Part shown: one piece after another, positions 12,101-24,100 of the stretch
How positions within the stretch are numbered: the first letter of the stretch is position 1
Layout: each line of letters starts with the position of its first letter
Origin: Dendrolimus kikuchii
Taxonomy: Eukaryota > Arthropoda > Insecta > Lepidoptera > Lasiocampidae
DNA length: 64,000 nt
Assembly: GCA_019925095.2 (NCBI GenBank)
Contig: CM034397.1
Coordinates: 3,060,001-3,124,000, forward strand
Direction: 5' to 3'
The notes under the pieces: model-generated
The model's input: only the letters and a program-made list of their open reading frames with translations
What the model was told of the DNA's origin: nothing
Databases searched by the model: none
Program-made: the position numbers and the translations under genes

Positions 12101-15100
12101 AGCAGCGCATTTATAGCACCTTTACTGTTACAAATATCTATAGGCGATTGTAACTGCTTTCCATCAGGTTCAGGCTTTCTGCCTGTCTGCTGAACTGTGC
12201 AATAAAAATAAAATTGTATACCATATAAATATGGCGTACTTACTTCATACTTTATTGACCAAACAATCGTTAATAGTTATTTTTCAATAGTTACGTCAGT
12301 TAATTCCGCTTTATTCAAACTACGACTTGCATATGCTACTGCTTTTTCATTCGAATTACATAAAACGCCACCTATTGCAAATCCAGAACTATCGCAAACT
12401 AAAACTTGATTCAGAGCGAAAAATTCCTCATGAGGCTTTTTATACCTTTTATATTTCTCATTTGATAAAGGTGCATTATTGTCAGTAAAATGATGCACAG
12501 TTCTATAATTAAAATTATTTCCGTAATTAACGCGTTGACCGTTCCCACGGAGAGTACGATGATACGTACCTCGGTGTGACGCGGCGGCCTCCGCGACTCG
12601 AGTTGCCTGACGCAGCAGATCGTTGTTGTTTACTTATTCTATTATTATTGAATGAAAAAGAATTAGAAAATACGCGCCCACATTGTTTACCATAATTAGC
12701 CGAATAATTACCTAATCTACGCATAGAGTAGAATTGCATTACCAGATAATCGGAAGATGACCTAGACTCATCTTCTGCCAGCCATCTGTCAAGGACGTTA
12801 AATTACGTGCTGTGATTATAGTATCACATTTTTGGCTGTTTAATCCCTCAGAAACCGCTTATTCTGTTTTCTTTTGCACGAAAGTTGTTTTTAAAAATAC
12901 CACATTAATATTACTATCTAATCTAAAAAGACTAATAAGTAATTTATATATAACCCAAATTAGCTAAAAGTATTCTTACTCAGAAAGTGTCCATTAGCAC
13001 TTTTCTTAGTATCTCTATCAAAGGGAAGACGCTTTGTTTAGTTAGTTTTGTTTATAGCACTAGTACAAACGGTTATGTCCTTTTGAGCCTTCTCATTATA
13101 TTCGTGTTGTCGAGGAGCTGGATCGCCTCAACATTCACATGATGGTGAAGCCGATGCACGTGAGCTTCCGTGTACTAAAAAAGCCCTTAATGATACATTT
13201 TTCGTGTAGAGGACACTAAACTTCCTAAGCCTTATCATTTCCATTTACCTGAGAAATTAACAAATAACTTTTCTATCTCGTCGCCATATTCTATAATTGA
13301 CTAATGATACTACTTACTTACTGACTACCTTAGGTAGCCTTATACAGTTGTGACTGTAAGGAAGTGTCAGATTTCGCGTTATCAAATGTTTTCGCATATC
13401 TCTTACTTGTCTAAATGCATTTTGGCACCACTAGTTAATCGAATTTATAAAACAAAATTAATTAATAACAGCTTATCACCATCATTTAACATGGATTCAT
13501 ATAATTCAATTGCATCAAATTTCCTCGTCTCCCGTCATTTTTGTCAATAGGCTTACTGCCGTCCATAAACAAAAATTTTCGTTTGACATTCCAATTGATG
13601 AATAATTACTACTAGTCATTGAATTAGACTCCTTCACAAATTTCAAAATTTTACAATATGTAACTTTTTCAGAAGTACTCAATAATAATATTTCTTGAGA
13701 ACTAATTTTGGACAAGGTAATCAAAAAACCTTTAAACGAATTGTATAATAACTTAGCTTCTTCTTTTATGACCTAATTTACAAATATACTCATGAATGTA
13801 ATCTAACTTTTTATCAATATTGGAAACTGATTTTGTTAACATAAGAAATTTATAAAAAAAATCTACAAATTATAAAATTCCTTTTGCAAATATTAGAGAA
13901 GATTAAAGACGTCTTTAAAAAAGCATATCGTACAAAACATTTCCTCTTATAATGTTATGGGGACCTGGCCTCGATGTCCTTCACCGCTACAAAAGCTCAC
14001 AAGGGACAGGACACGCTGCATCGCCTCGCGCTAGAACTCCTTTCGCATTCACTGCATTACGGCACTTTGCGCATATGGTAGCAAGCAAGCAAGCCGCGAT
14101 GATGCTCAACAGGAGGTTACTTGTAACCAGATGTTCTGTTGTTGCTTGGGCATGATTCTCTCCTCCAGACGCAATATGAGCTATAATGACATCCTCCTTT
14201 GAAATTTTTGAGACCGTAGCTTTCAATAATTTTCTTCTATTATAGTAATATTCTTCTTCTTTATATTTAATTAATATTGGTTATAATTGTGGAAATATTC
14301 CTCAGTTATGTCATGCTTGAATTTTTCCCACGCACTGGCACAGGTCGCCATGCAATGTGGGCTATTGTCTTTGGAATGAATAAGACCGTGTTTAAACTAT
14401 AACGGCTGAATTTAGTGTCTCGTCAAATAAATACAATTTTCCTTATGAACTAAAATGTTTACATGCTATATCATTAAAACGTGTAGATAAGTAATTAATA
14501 TTCTTAACTACTTATCTACATGTTACACTACAATAAATTAATTACAAAGATAGTTTCTTATTTCTCACAAGATTAGATAACATTTTGGTAATTAGGAAGC
14601 CGGTAAACGTAAATAAAAACTTCAGTTCGAATCGTAAGATATCAAAAAATTCAGGGAAATGCGTTGTTCCAGGGTCTTCTTCCTCTGACGATGCCGGGGG
14701 CTATTTGTCCCCCCGGCAGTAGATATGGTCTGTAGGCGCGCCTGCCTGAGCACGTGAAGTTAATTGAGTTTCCGCTTTTCTCGTGGCCCTGGCATAAGGC
14801 GAAAGAAGGAATACCGAGAGGTTTTGGTGGATATCACTAACTCAATAGTATTTCTTCCACTACATAATGGCGACTCCCACACTCTCCTGACGCATTTCCC
14901 CAAGGCGGTTATACTTCAATCGAATTTCCCCTAATTAAAAAAGGGTCTTCTTCCTCCATATCCATTTGAAGCATTGAGGAGGTATGAAGAGATGAGAGAA
15001 TATGAAGTAAAAATTAAATTTTTACTTACATGTATGACCTTCAAAAAGTGTTCTCCAGTGGAACTTATTTTAAATAAAAAAAAATTGAATTTGAATTTAA

Positions 15101-18100
15101 GCTGCAACTCAGTAGGTAACCCGTCGGTGCGGAGCTATAAGTCCGGCGCAGAAGTTTTGACGATGGTCGCCCCTCCCGCTTCCTACGACTGGGACCGGGG
15201 CTTGTCTAAGTAGTACTAAAAACTAGATCACCGCGGGTCGCGGTAGCGGGAGGCGGGAGGCAGGGGGGGGTCATCGGCAAACTTTCTGCGTACAACTTCT
15301 ATATGAGTCCTTCCGTTTTCTACCCACTTTTTATACCCATAAGTCTAAAATAATAATAATAATCCTGTTTTCGATCCATTATAAAATTCAATTCCGGTTT
15401 GTGCCCAGTAAACTAAGTACAGCCAGCAGAAAAAGTAAATTCGGTTAAAAATATTTATTTAAAAAATAATAAAGTCAAAAAGGTTCTTATACATAGTTTA
15501 CAAACAACTAAAGCTCACTTTTAGATTATAAAACCTTATTACATAGATTACATAATCAACGTTTAGTACCTACATGACATTTTCAAAATTCACAACCTCG
15601 TCAAAATATCAAATAACACAGACTAAAAAACCTTATCTAAAATATTAAATATAACAAAATTATAGAACTCATACAATAAAAATAATTTATTAATGATTTT
15701 ATTAGGCTTAACACGCATTGCGATGAAACGAATTGAAACCGCAAAAAATGTAGACATATAGCTATCTTTTTTTTATTGAATGACTTCAGCAGATAGACAG
15801 ACGGCCGACCTGATGGAATGCATTTACCATCACCTATGGACATTTGTGACACCAAAGGTGCTGCCGCTCTCTAATAGTAATTTTCATCCGTGCAGGAACG
15901 GAGAAAGAATACAATTTCCTGCGGCCAGGCGGCCTGTCGTAAGAGGCGACAAAACAACCCACAGCCAGGTGGTAAGGGTATTTGCCCGACTGGATGGCGA
16001 CCACCCTTGGTCTAGAGTATGCCGCCATAACAACCTTGTGTTGTGTTCCGGCATTAGTGACCAGGTTCCAGTCTCCCTTAAGAGAGCAGCAGCGCATTTG
16101 TAGCACCTTTGGTGTTACAAATATCCATGGCGATGGTAGCCGCTTTCCATCAAGTGGGCCGTCTGCCTGTCTGCTGAACTCCTGCAATAAAAAAAAATTG
16201 GGAAGATAGGAAACTGGCTACTAATGCCGGAACGCAACTCAAAGTTGTTACGGCAGCATAATCTAGACCGGAGATGGTAGCCATTCAGACACGGCGCCTG
16301 GCCGCAGGAAAATGTTTTCTGTCTCCGTTCCTGCACAGATAAAATATATCAATACGAGCGCACGCTTGAGCGATTTTTTTACGCGTAATTTGTTATATTT
16401 GGAGGACGGTTTGTAAACGCGCGACTTTTATATTTCATATATTTACGGTGATGCACACGTGGCGGTTAACCGCTTTCGGTTTTCATATTCATTATTGACT
16501 GGTCGAGTGCAGAGGAAAGCCACACCTGCTGCTCACCACAAATCCATTGTGTTAATTAAATAAAATTTAGCAAAAAGCCAACGGTAGTGCGTAGTAGTAA
16601 GCGTTTATGCGTTTTCAGTTATTTCTAAACCGCTCGCGTTTAATCGTTGTTCGTTGTAAGCCTTACTTCATAATAACCAATCATTATAAAAGGATGAAAG
16701 GCTATTCTTGTCAGACTACATTTTGAGTATCTGGAGTAGAGTTTAAAGTGTCAAATGACCCAGATAGACGCATAAGATATCGAATTATGTCTCCTGATTA
16801 TGTTTTTTTGTATTCTAAAGTACAACAAAGATTTATATTGTTACAGGTTTGACTTATCAAGCAGAGTGGTCATACAAATGTAAGTAAAATTAGTAATTTT
16901 GTGATACAGTATAATAAATTGTTAAGTGGTTTTTTTATCGACGGCGTCTGTGGTTGAGCGGGCTAAGCCTTAGACGGCATACCTCACTGCAACGCAGAGG
17001 CTCTGGATTCGATTCCTGGCATGGTAATTTTCGTAAACGAATTTTCTACTATGGTCTGGATGTCTGGGTTCGGCCACAGAGTAGTCCGCTGGAGATGAAT
17101 AATAATAAATAATCAGCAGACAAACACACACATTGCATAGCAAGTTACGCTTGTGTTATACCACTCTGGGACCGATACCAGATTCCTAGACCAAAGTAAA
17201 TAACAGAAACTCCACTTCCGAGGGGATGAGATGAGAGGTATGGGATAGGGATTTTTTTGATTTTTATTATTCCGACGTTTCGGCCACTTCTTAGTAGCCG
17301 TGATCACAGAAGACAAAGATGTCGAGTGTCAATGAGTATTGTTAAACTTTTAGTTTTAATTTTGTTTATGGTTATTATTTACTCTATAGGAGCCAAATCT
17401 AAATTAGTTTAGGCTCCCAGCCTATAAATTAGATTAGCTCAAGGCTAACCGTTTCACGCCGATATTCTGTAAGAGCGTGGTATCCCGCTAATCGAGCAAG
17501 CGCTTAGAGCTGGCATCAAGATAATGATTCCAGCTCATCCAGCAGATAGCTCTGTCACAATAATTATCATTATTGCTAGATTTACATAATGATCGGTATT
17601 CAAGTTTTAGTTAAATTTCATGTAAACTTCTCATTCCCCAAATTTACTCATAACACAAGAATTAACAAACACCCAAACTCTTGCATTTTAGATGAGACCC
17701 AATGGCCGGGCGTATGCAGGGCGGGAGAGCTCCAGTCTCCAATTAACATCATGACCAGATCTGCTGTGGTGGATTACCATGAAGCGCATATCCGGGGTCC
17801 GCTTGGGTTCAGGGGGTATGGCGATGTCAAAGTCGCGGCCAGTAATAACGGGCATACATGTGAGTAGTTAGTTTGTTCTTATTTAGTTATAATTAGTTAC
17901 TCAGTTCCCTAAGTATAAATTTTCATGTCTTGAGGAGTTGCGCGTTGCTCATACAAATTTTCATGTCCTATTTGACCTCAACACTGTATTCAGTGTTGAA
18001 GGACCGCCATAGTGGCAGTGGGCCGGTCACATCTGCCGCAGGACCGATGGCCGATGCAGCAGACGAGTCCTGGAGTGGAGACCGCGTCTCGGTAAACTTA

Positions 18101-21100
18101 GTGCCGGACGCCCTCCAGCCCGATGGCCCGACGACCTATGCAAGGTCGCCGGTAGGCGCTGGCTGAGGAAATCGGAGGACAGGGATGAGTGGCGCCGTCT
18201 TGGGGAGGCCTACGTCCAGCAGTGGACTGCAAATGGCTGACGACGACGAACACTGTCTTCAGACAAAAGATAATTTATTATGTCCTTGCTCAGATGCAAT
18301 CTATTCTTTACCAAATTTCATTAACATCGTTACGATAGGCTTTGCCTCCACGTTCCTTCTGCGCTTAAGGAACGTGGACTATAGATGTATTTAAGTTACA
18401 CCTTTGCTTACGCACCATGCACGGTAATAATAAGAGACAAACACCAACAACCCGCAGGGGGGCTTTGTGGCGAAGCCTTAGATGAGTAGCGACACCTCGT
18501 AACTGACTCCGGGGTCCAAGGCAAGGCTCCTCCGTGCTTGCCTTAGCTGGCCGGCACGGAGTGGAGATCGCTAGAGCTAAGACTCAAGCTCCAGGGGTGG
18601 AAGTGATAAATGGCATCACGTCAGAAGTAGCTTCGGTGAACCTGCGGCCCACCTCTCTACACCCCTTAGCCACTCACACCCATGTTGCCCCTGTCTTTAT
18701 GGCATTTTTTGGAGCCCATGCAGGGAGTGGCGAGTCACCGTCTGCCCATTTTTCCATGTTCCATGAACATTGCGACGGGCAGACGCCATAGTCCCCAAAT
18801 TCCCAGAACCCTAGTATCACTAGCAGTTCACCCTAATAGCCCGGTACTTTTTGTCCAGAACAGAAGGAACGGACTCTGGTAGTGTATTTTACAGCGCTGC
18901 CGTGTGTTTTCCGAAAGGTACAATCCGTGCGTCTTTAAGTCTCGTGTGAATAGGTATTTTCTAGGTGTGCTTGTTCGTGGTCAAACGCGAAACTATTTAT
19001 CATAAAAAACATCCTTTCAGCCAGTATGTCGTGTAAAGGTAACAAAGAACAGAGACACTGTCACATTTATTATTGGTGCGGCGGCGCTGGGTTTAGCGTT
19101 AAGCGAACTGTGTCAATTTTGCGGGAAAAGGAGTGTGGGACAATTTGGACGGGAATTTGAGAATGAGCACGCACTCACCAGGTCAATGGGAATGAAATGC
19201 AGCTGCTCCTCTGCTCCTCAGTCCACTTCACTTTATTTATTATAATATGGTTTAACGTATTTAATTTTGTGTGTGTGTATTTGTAGTAATTTATATTATG
19301 AATATGAATATGAAATTTATTGCTTTCAGTTATAAGCTAAACAAGTACAATATACAATAGTGCTTAATTGAACATTATGCGACAATCATTACTCCCCGTA
19401 CTAGTTTTAAACTGTGTTACGGCAGAGTAAGTTCACGTCCCGTAAGTTAACAAGATATTTGTTTCAAACTACCTTTGAATTAATTTGTCAGCACACAAAA
19501 AATGAGTTCGTACATTACCAATTAGACAGTACATGTAACGAATACAGAGACAGCAACATTATTTGTTTACTAAAATAAATATACACATATATTATATTCA
19601 TAATACACATATACATCTATTTTCTGCAGTATTGATAAATACATAATAGCTATATATTATAATATATAATGTAATTAGTTACAAATTTGTATAAAGTAAT
19701 ATATAATATTTTCTTAAGTTTTCGCGACTTGTATACATAATAAAACTACGTTTTAAGATGTCACATCTTTGTCTTCCGTGATCACGGCCACTGAAAAGTG
19801 GCCGAAACGTCGGAAAAACCAAAATCAAATAAAATTACCGCGCTTAAAACCGTTAAAACGTAGTTTTATTATAAAGTAATATATATTAAACATTAGCCAT
19901 GAAATAACATTTTCATCGTAAGAATAAATATTTTATTTTATTTTTTTATATGTATATTATATGTATATTGTGTATATATATATATATAAATATATGTTTA
20001 TTATATTTTACAATTATGATGCGGAGCGGGTTATTTGTATAATACACACATTTACGAGTTGCGGGCTCGGTGTATTTTATGGTATTTTATTTATTTACAA
20101 TGTGCGGGGCGATTTAATTAAATTATTTTATTTTATGACAATGAATGATTGATGTGACGTGCGAAACGGGGAACGCGCCGTCAGATTTAAAGGAAGAATT
20201 TAAATAATAAAGAAAAGTTTGTATATGCCGAAAGAAGGTTACTTGGCGATACCAATTATATTAGTATGTATGACAAATTGTGGTGCTGCTGATACTCATG
20301 AATATACTTCTATCACAGTAAAATGGAGCAATATCCCTGACACACCCGCGCCAATCGTCTCTGGAGGTCCCTTACGCGGAAACTACACGTTCTTGCAGTT
20401 CCATTTGCATTGGTTATCCGAGCACGCTATCGACGGGATGAAGTAAGTTGTTTTGATATAAATGTTGCCTATCTTGAGACAGCTTCTGTGGTTGAGCGAG
20501 CTAAGCCTTTGCCGGCCTACCTCACTGCAACTCAGAGGCTCCAGCTTCTGGGATCGGCCCCAGAGTAATCTGTTGTATATTACCCGTAACACAAGCGTAA
20601 CTTGCTTAATTTGGGAATATGTAATATGTGTACTTGTCTGCCGATTATTATTTATTTATTAGTTACTAGGGGCCCCGGCAGACGTTGTCCTGCTCTGAAA
20701 AAAATAAAAATCTAGACCCGATCCCAGGGTCAACTACTAATTGTGGATTTAAACCAACCGGGGACCCACTCAAACACACAAAAAAACAATCACCAAAATC
20801 GGTCCAGGCGATTAGGAGGATTCTAGAACCCGGTCTCAGAGCCATCTACCAGTTCCAACGGGATGAAAAGTATCCTACGTCCGTGTCCTGGCTCTAAGCT
20901 ACCACCAATTTTCAGCCAAATCGGTACAGCCGTTCTTGAGTTATAAATAGTGTAACTAACACGACTTTCTTTTATATATATAGATTTAACCTCGGTACCA
21001 AGAATATCATTGCCTATCCTGCCCTTCTTTCCGGAACACATCGCAACTATTTGGCGGGATACACAAGCAAAATTTAGATAAAAACTATAAATTATAAAGA

Positions 21101-24100
21101 TTAAATAGATAGTTAGATAATATTTTCTTAAGTATTCGCTACTAGTGCACATTATCAAAACTGCGTTTTAATAGTTTTAATCGTGACATTTTATTTTATT
21201 TTTAATTTATACGTTTCGGCCACTTTTCAGTAGCCGTGATCACGGAACGTCGAAATAAAAATTAAATAAAAAACCGCGGTTAAAACAGTTAAAACGTAGT
21301 TTTAATTACAGATAGTTAAACTTTGTAATATAGTTTGAAATTTGAGTTAAGAAAAATAGTCATTATTTAATTCATTTCCACGATTCAGTACAGTACTAAG
21401 GCACGTACTAGCTATAAAACAAATCAATCAACATAATGATAATAATGCCTTAGGAGTTATGTCTGTAGGTGCTAGGACATCTGACAACATGAATATGAGT
21501 TTTGTTTAATATGCTTACAATGTATTTTTTCTATAGACTAATGTTTAACAGACAGACCAAGTGCAAACCACTCTACGGACAATAAAGGCTTACATGATGG
21601 TAATCAATATTCATTGTTTTTTTTTTATTGTGAAGCAAATAGGTAAAGAGCCCATCAAGTGGAAAGTGATTGCTGTAGAACTCACTGCTGAGTTGTTGAA
21701 ACAATCGAAATTGCAGCCGCCCTGAAACTGATAACTTCTTATGGGAGGGTAAACCGCTTCGTTACGTAACGCGTTACGGCGCCAGTCTGTCTGGCTTCCA
21801 TTTCTCTCACGCATACGGCAGCGGTAGGCAGGCTCCTCCTCTCTCACCCTAACCCACAGCGCTAGCCGTATTTCGCAAAGTAATAACCTAAGCTTTTCTC
21901 AAGTTAAACAATTTCAATATTAAATAGGTCAACTTAGATTACTTTATGTTATCACTTCTGTCGGGTGCCCCGAGACGCCACATTTTTTTTCTATAGACTA
22001 ATCTTTAACAGACCGACCAAGTGGAAACCACTTTACGAACAATAAAGGGATACATGATGGTGACCAATATTCATTGCTTTTTTTATTGCCAAGCAAATAG
22101 GCAAAGAGCCCATCAAGTGGAAAGTGATTGCTGCAAAACTCACAGCTGAGTTGTTGAAACAATCTTAATGGCGGCCGCCATGAAAACTGATTGCTATTGT
22201 TTGAAGGGATTGGTTGAGGTGGTTTCAGTTTCCGTGTTTGTGTGATATCTACTTCTGAAGCCAAGGCGGATTCTTAGACGATTGGGGTTTTTATAAAGCC
22301 TGAAGCAGGCAAACAGGCAGATACGCACAAACTGGATCGTTGCTAGGGGAACGACACGCGTCGGTCGGGGGCGATAACTCTGCAGCAATAGTATGCTCTT
22401 GGCAGTGCTCCGTCCGCGATCGGCGTCACAGATTAGTGTGGAAGACTCCGAGCGTTGCTGCACGAGCGAGCAACTCCAATACCCACTAAAAACCCCCTCC
22501 TCCCTGTCGATCCTGATCCTTTTGTTTGTGTTGGAAAGGCTGAGATTTAGAATATAGTTACGCCCAGCCGATCGCTTATAGACGCTTACGCCAACGTGTT
22601 GCCAACCCCTAAGAAATTTTATAACGCCCTTCTTAAAGAACCCCATGTCATAGCGCAAAGGGAAAACCTAGGCGGGAAGTTCCCTCCAGATCATTGTTGT
22701 ACGCGGAATAAATGTTCTATAGCACCGTTGCGTAGTTGAGCGTGGGAGCTCAAGGAAATGGGGGTGCATATCCCGTCGCTGGCGAGCGGTGCGGTTGTAA
22801 AAGTGAGATGTTGGCATCAGATCAGATCACGCAGTTCCTCGGAACACTCCCCGTTATACAGGCGGTAAAATACGCAGAAAGATGCAAAGTCTCTTCTTTT
22901 GGATGAGTCTATACAATAGTCTATTCTATTTATTTAATTATTAATTATTCGACAAACATTTACATAGTGTGCCAGCCTCGCTGTCACCTAATCGTCTGTC
23001 CTGTATATTTTGTAATAAATTTAAATAAAACAGTGATTCTAAGTGATACAATAGTCCTCCAAATTCACAAAAACAGTTTACCGGTATTTATAGATTATTT
23101 ATAAGAAATCTCCTTCATCAATATTTAATAGAGAGAAATTTATTACTATGACATGTGTAATGTCAATCATCCGGACGAAAATGAAAAATTCTACACAAAT
23201 AATTTAGACAAGCACAAAATTATGGCTAACACAAAACAATAAGGAGACAAACGAGATTGCAGCACGACAAAGATGCGCACGCCCACCATCAGCTGTGTCC
23301 GCCTCGCCGGGTTCTACGTCTCAGTCATCAGCGTCGTATGAAGAAATCGTGACGTCAACGACCACCGGGACATCGAGCGAAGACGAGGAGGAGCCAGCGC
23401 CGCCCGCCCCGCCGCTAAGACCTGTGCGGGGCCGTGGGCGGCCACCGTCGGCACGCTTGGGGCCTGCGGGACGAATCCCGCGCCCGGCCCTCGCTACCGG
23501 TGGTGTAGTGCGCCGCATGAGATGGACTCAGGAGTTGAATGAGTGCGTCATGCGCGCGTACTATGAGGCGACAGAGGGAGAAACTAACCTCACTTCGTAT
23601 CGTGGCCGTTTGCTGTCTTTGTTTCAGACCCTTCAACCAGCATCCACCGTGACGGCGCAACGACTATCGGATCAAGTGCGCGCTATCCAGCGGTTACACC
23701 TGCTGGACGAGTCGACACTTGATCGTCTACGCAATGCTGTACGTATCAACCGCGAAGCTACTGACACGCCGCAGCCTACGTCACCGGCACCGCCTGCGGA
23801 CTCGCAGAGGCCGGTGAACTTTACCATGGACGACGTGTCAGATGGCCTAGCGGTAGGTGATGTAAGTATCCAGATTAATGAGCAGTTGAGAAGGACTTTG
23901 GAACATTCGATTCAAGAATTCCGAGATCAGCCTATCTTAAATAGGCCACGCGTTCCAAAACTGCCCATGCATAGAAATAATTTGTTGCTTATGGGAACTC
24001 TGGATTGCCTGCTAGCGCCTTATTTTAGGTCTAGCACGGACCTTGCCGATACCCACTCGATCCTATATTGCGGGGCCGTAGCTGTATGTCGGATGGCTGG

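Noticed and set aside
19765..19830. Hammerhead ribozyme in the GGCCGAAACGTC repeat
   Set aside because: CGAAAC is present but no CUGANGA core could be placed at a proper distance.
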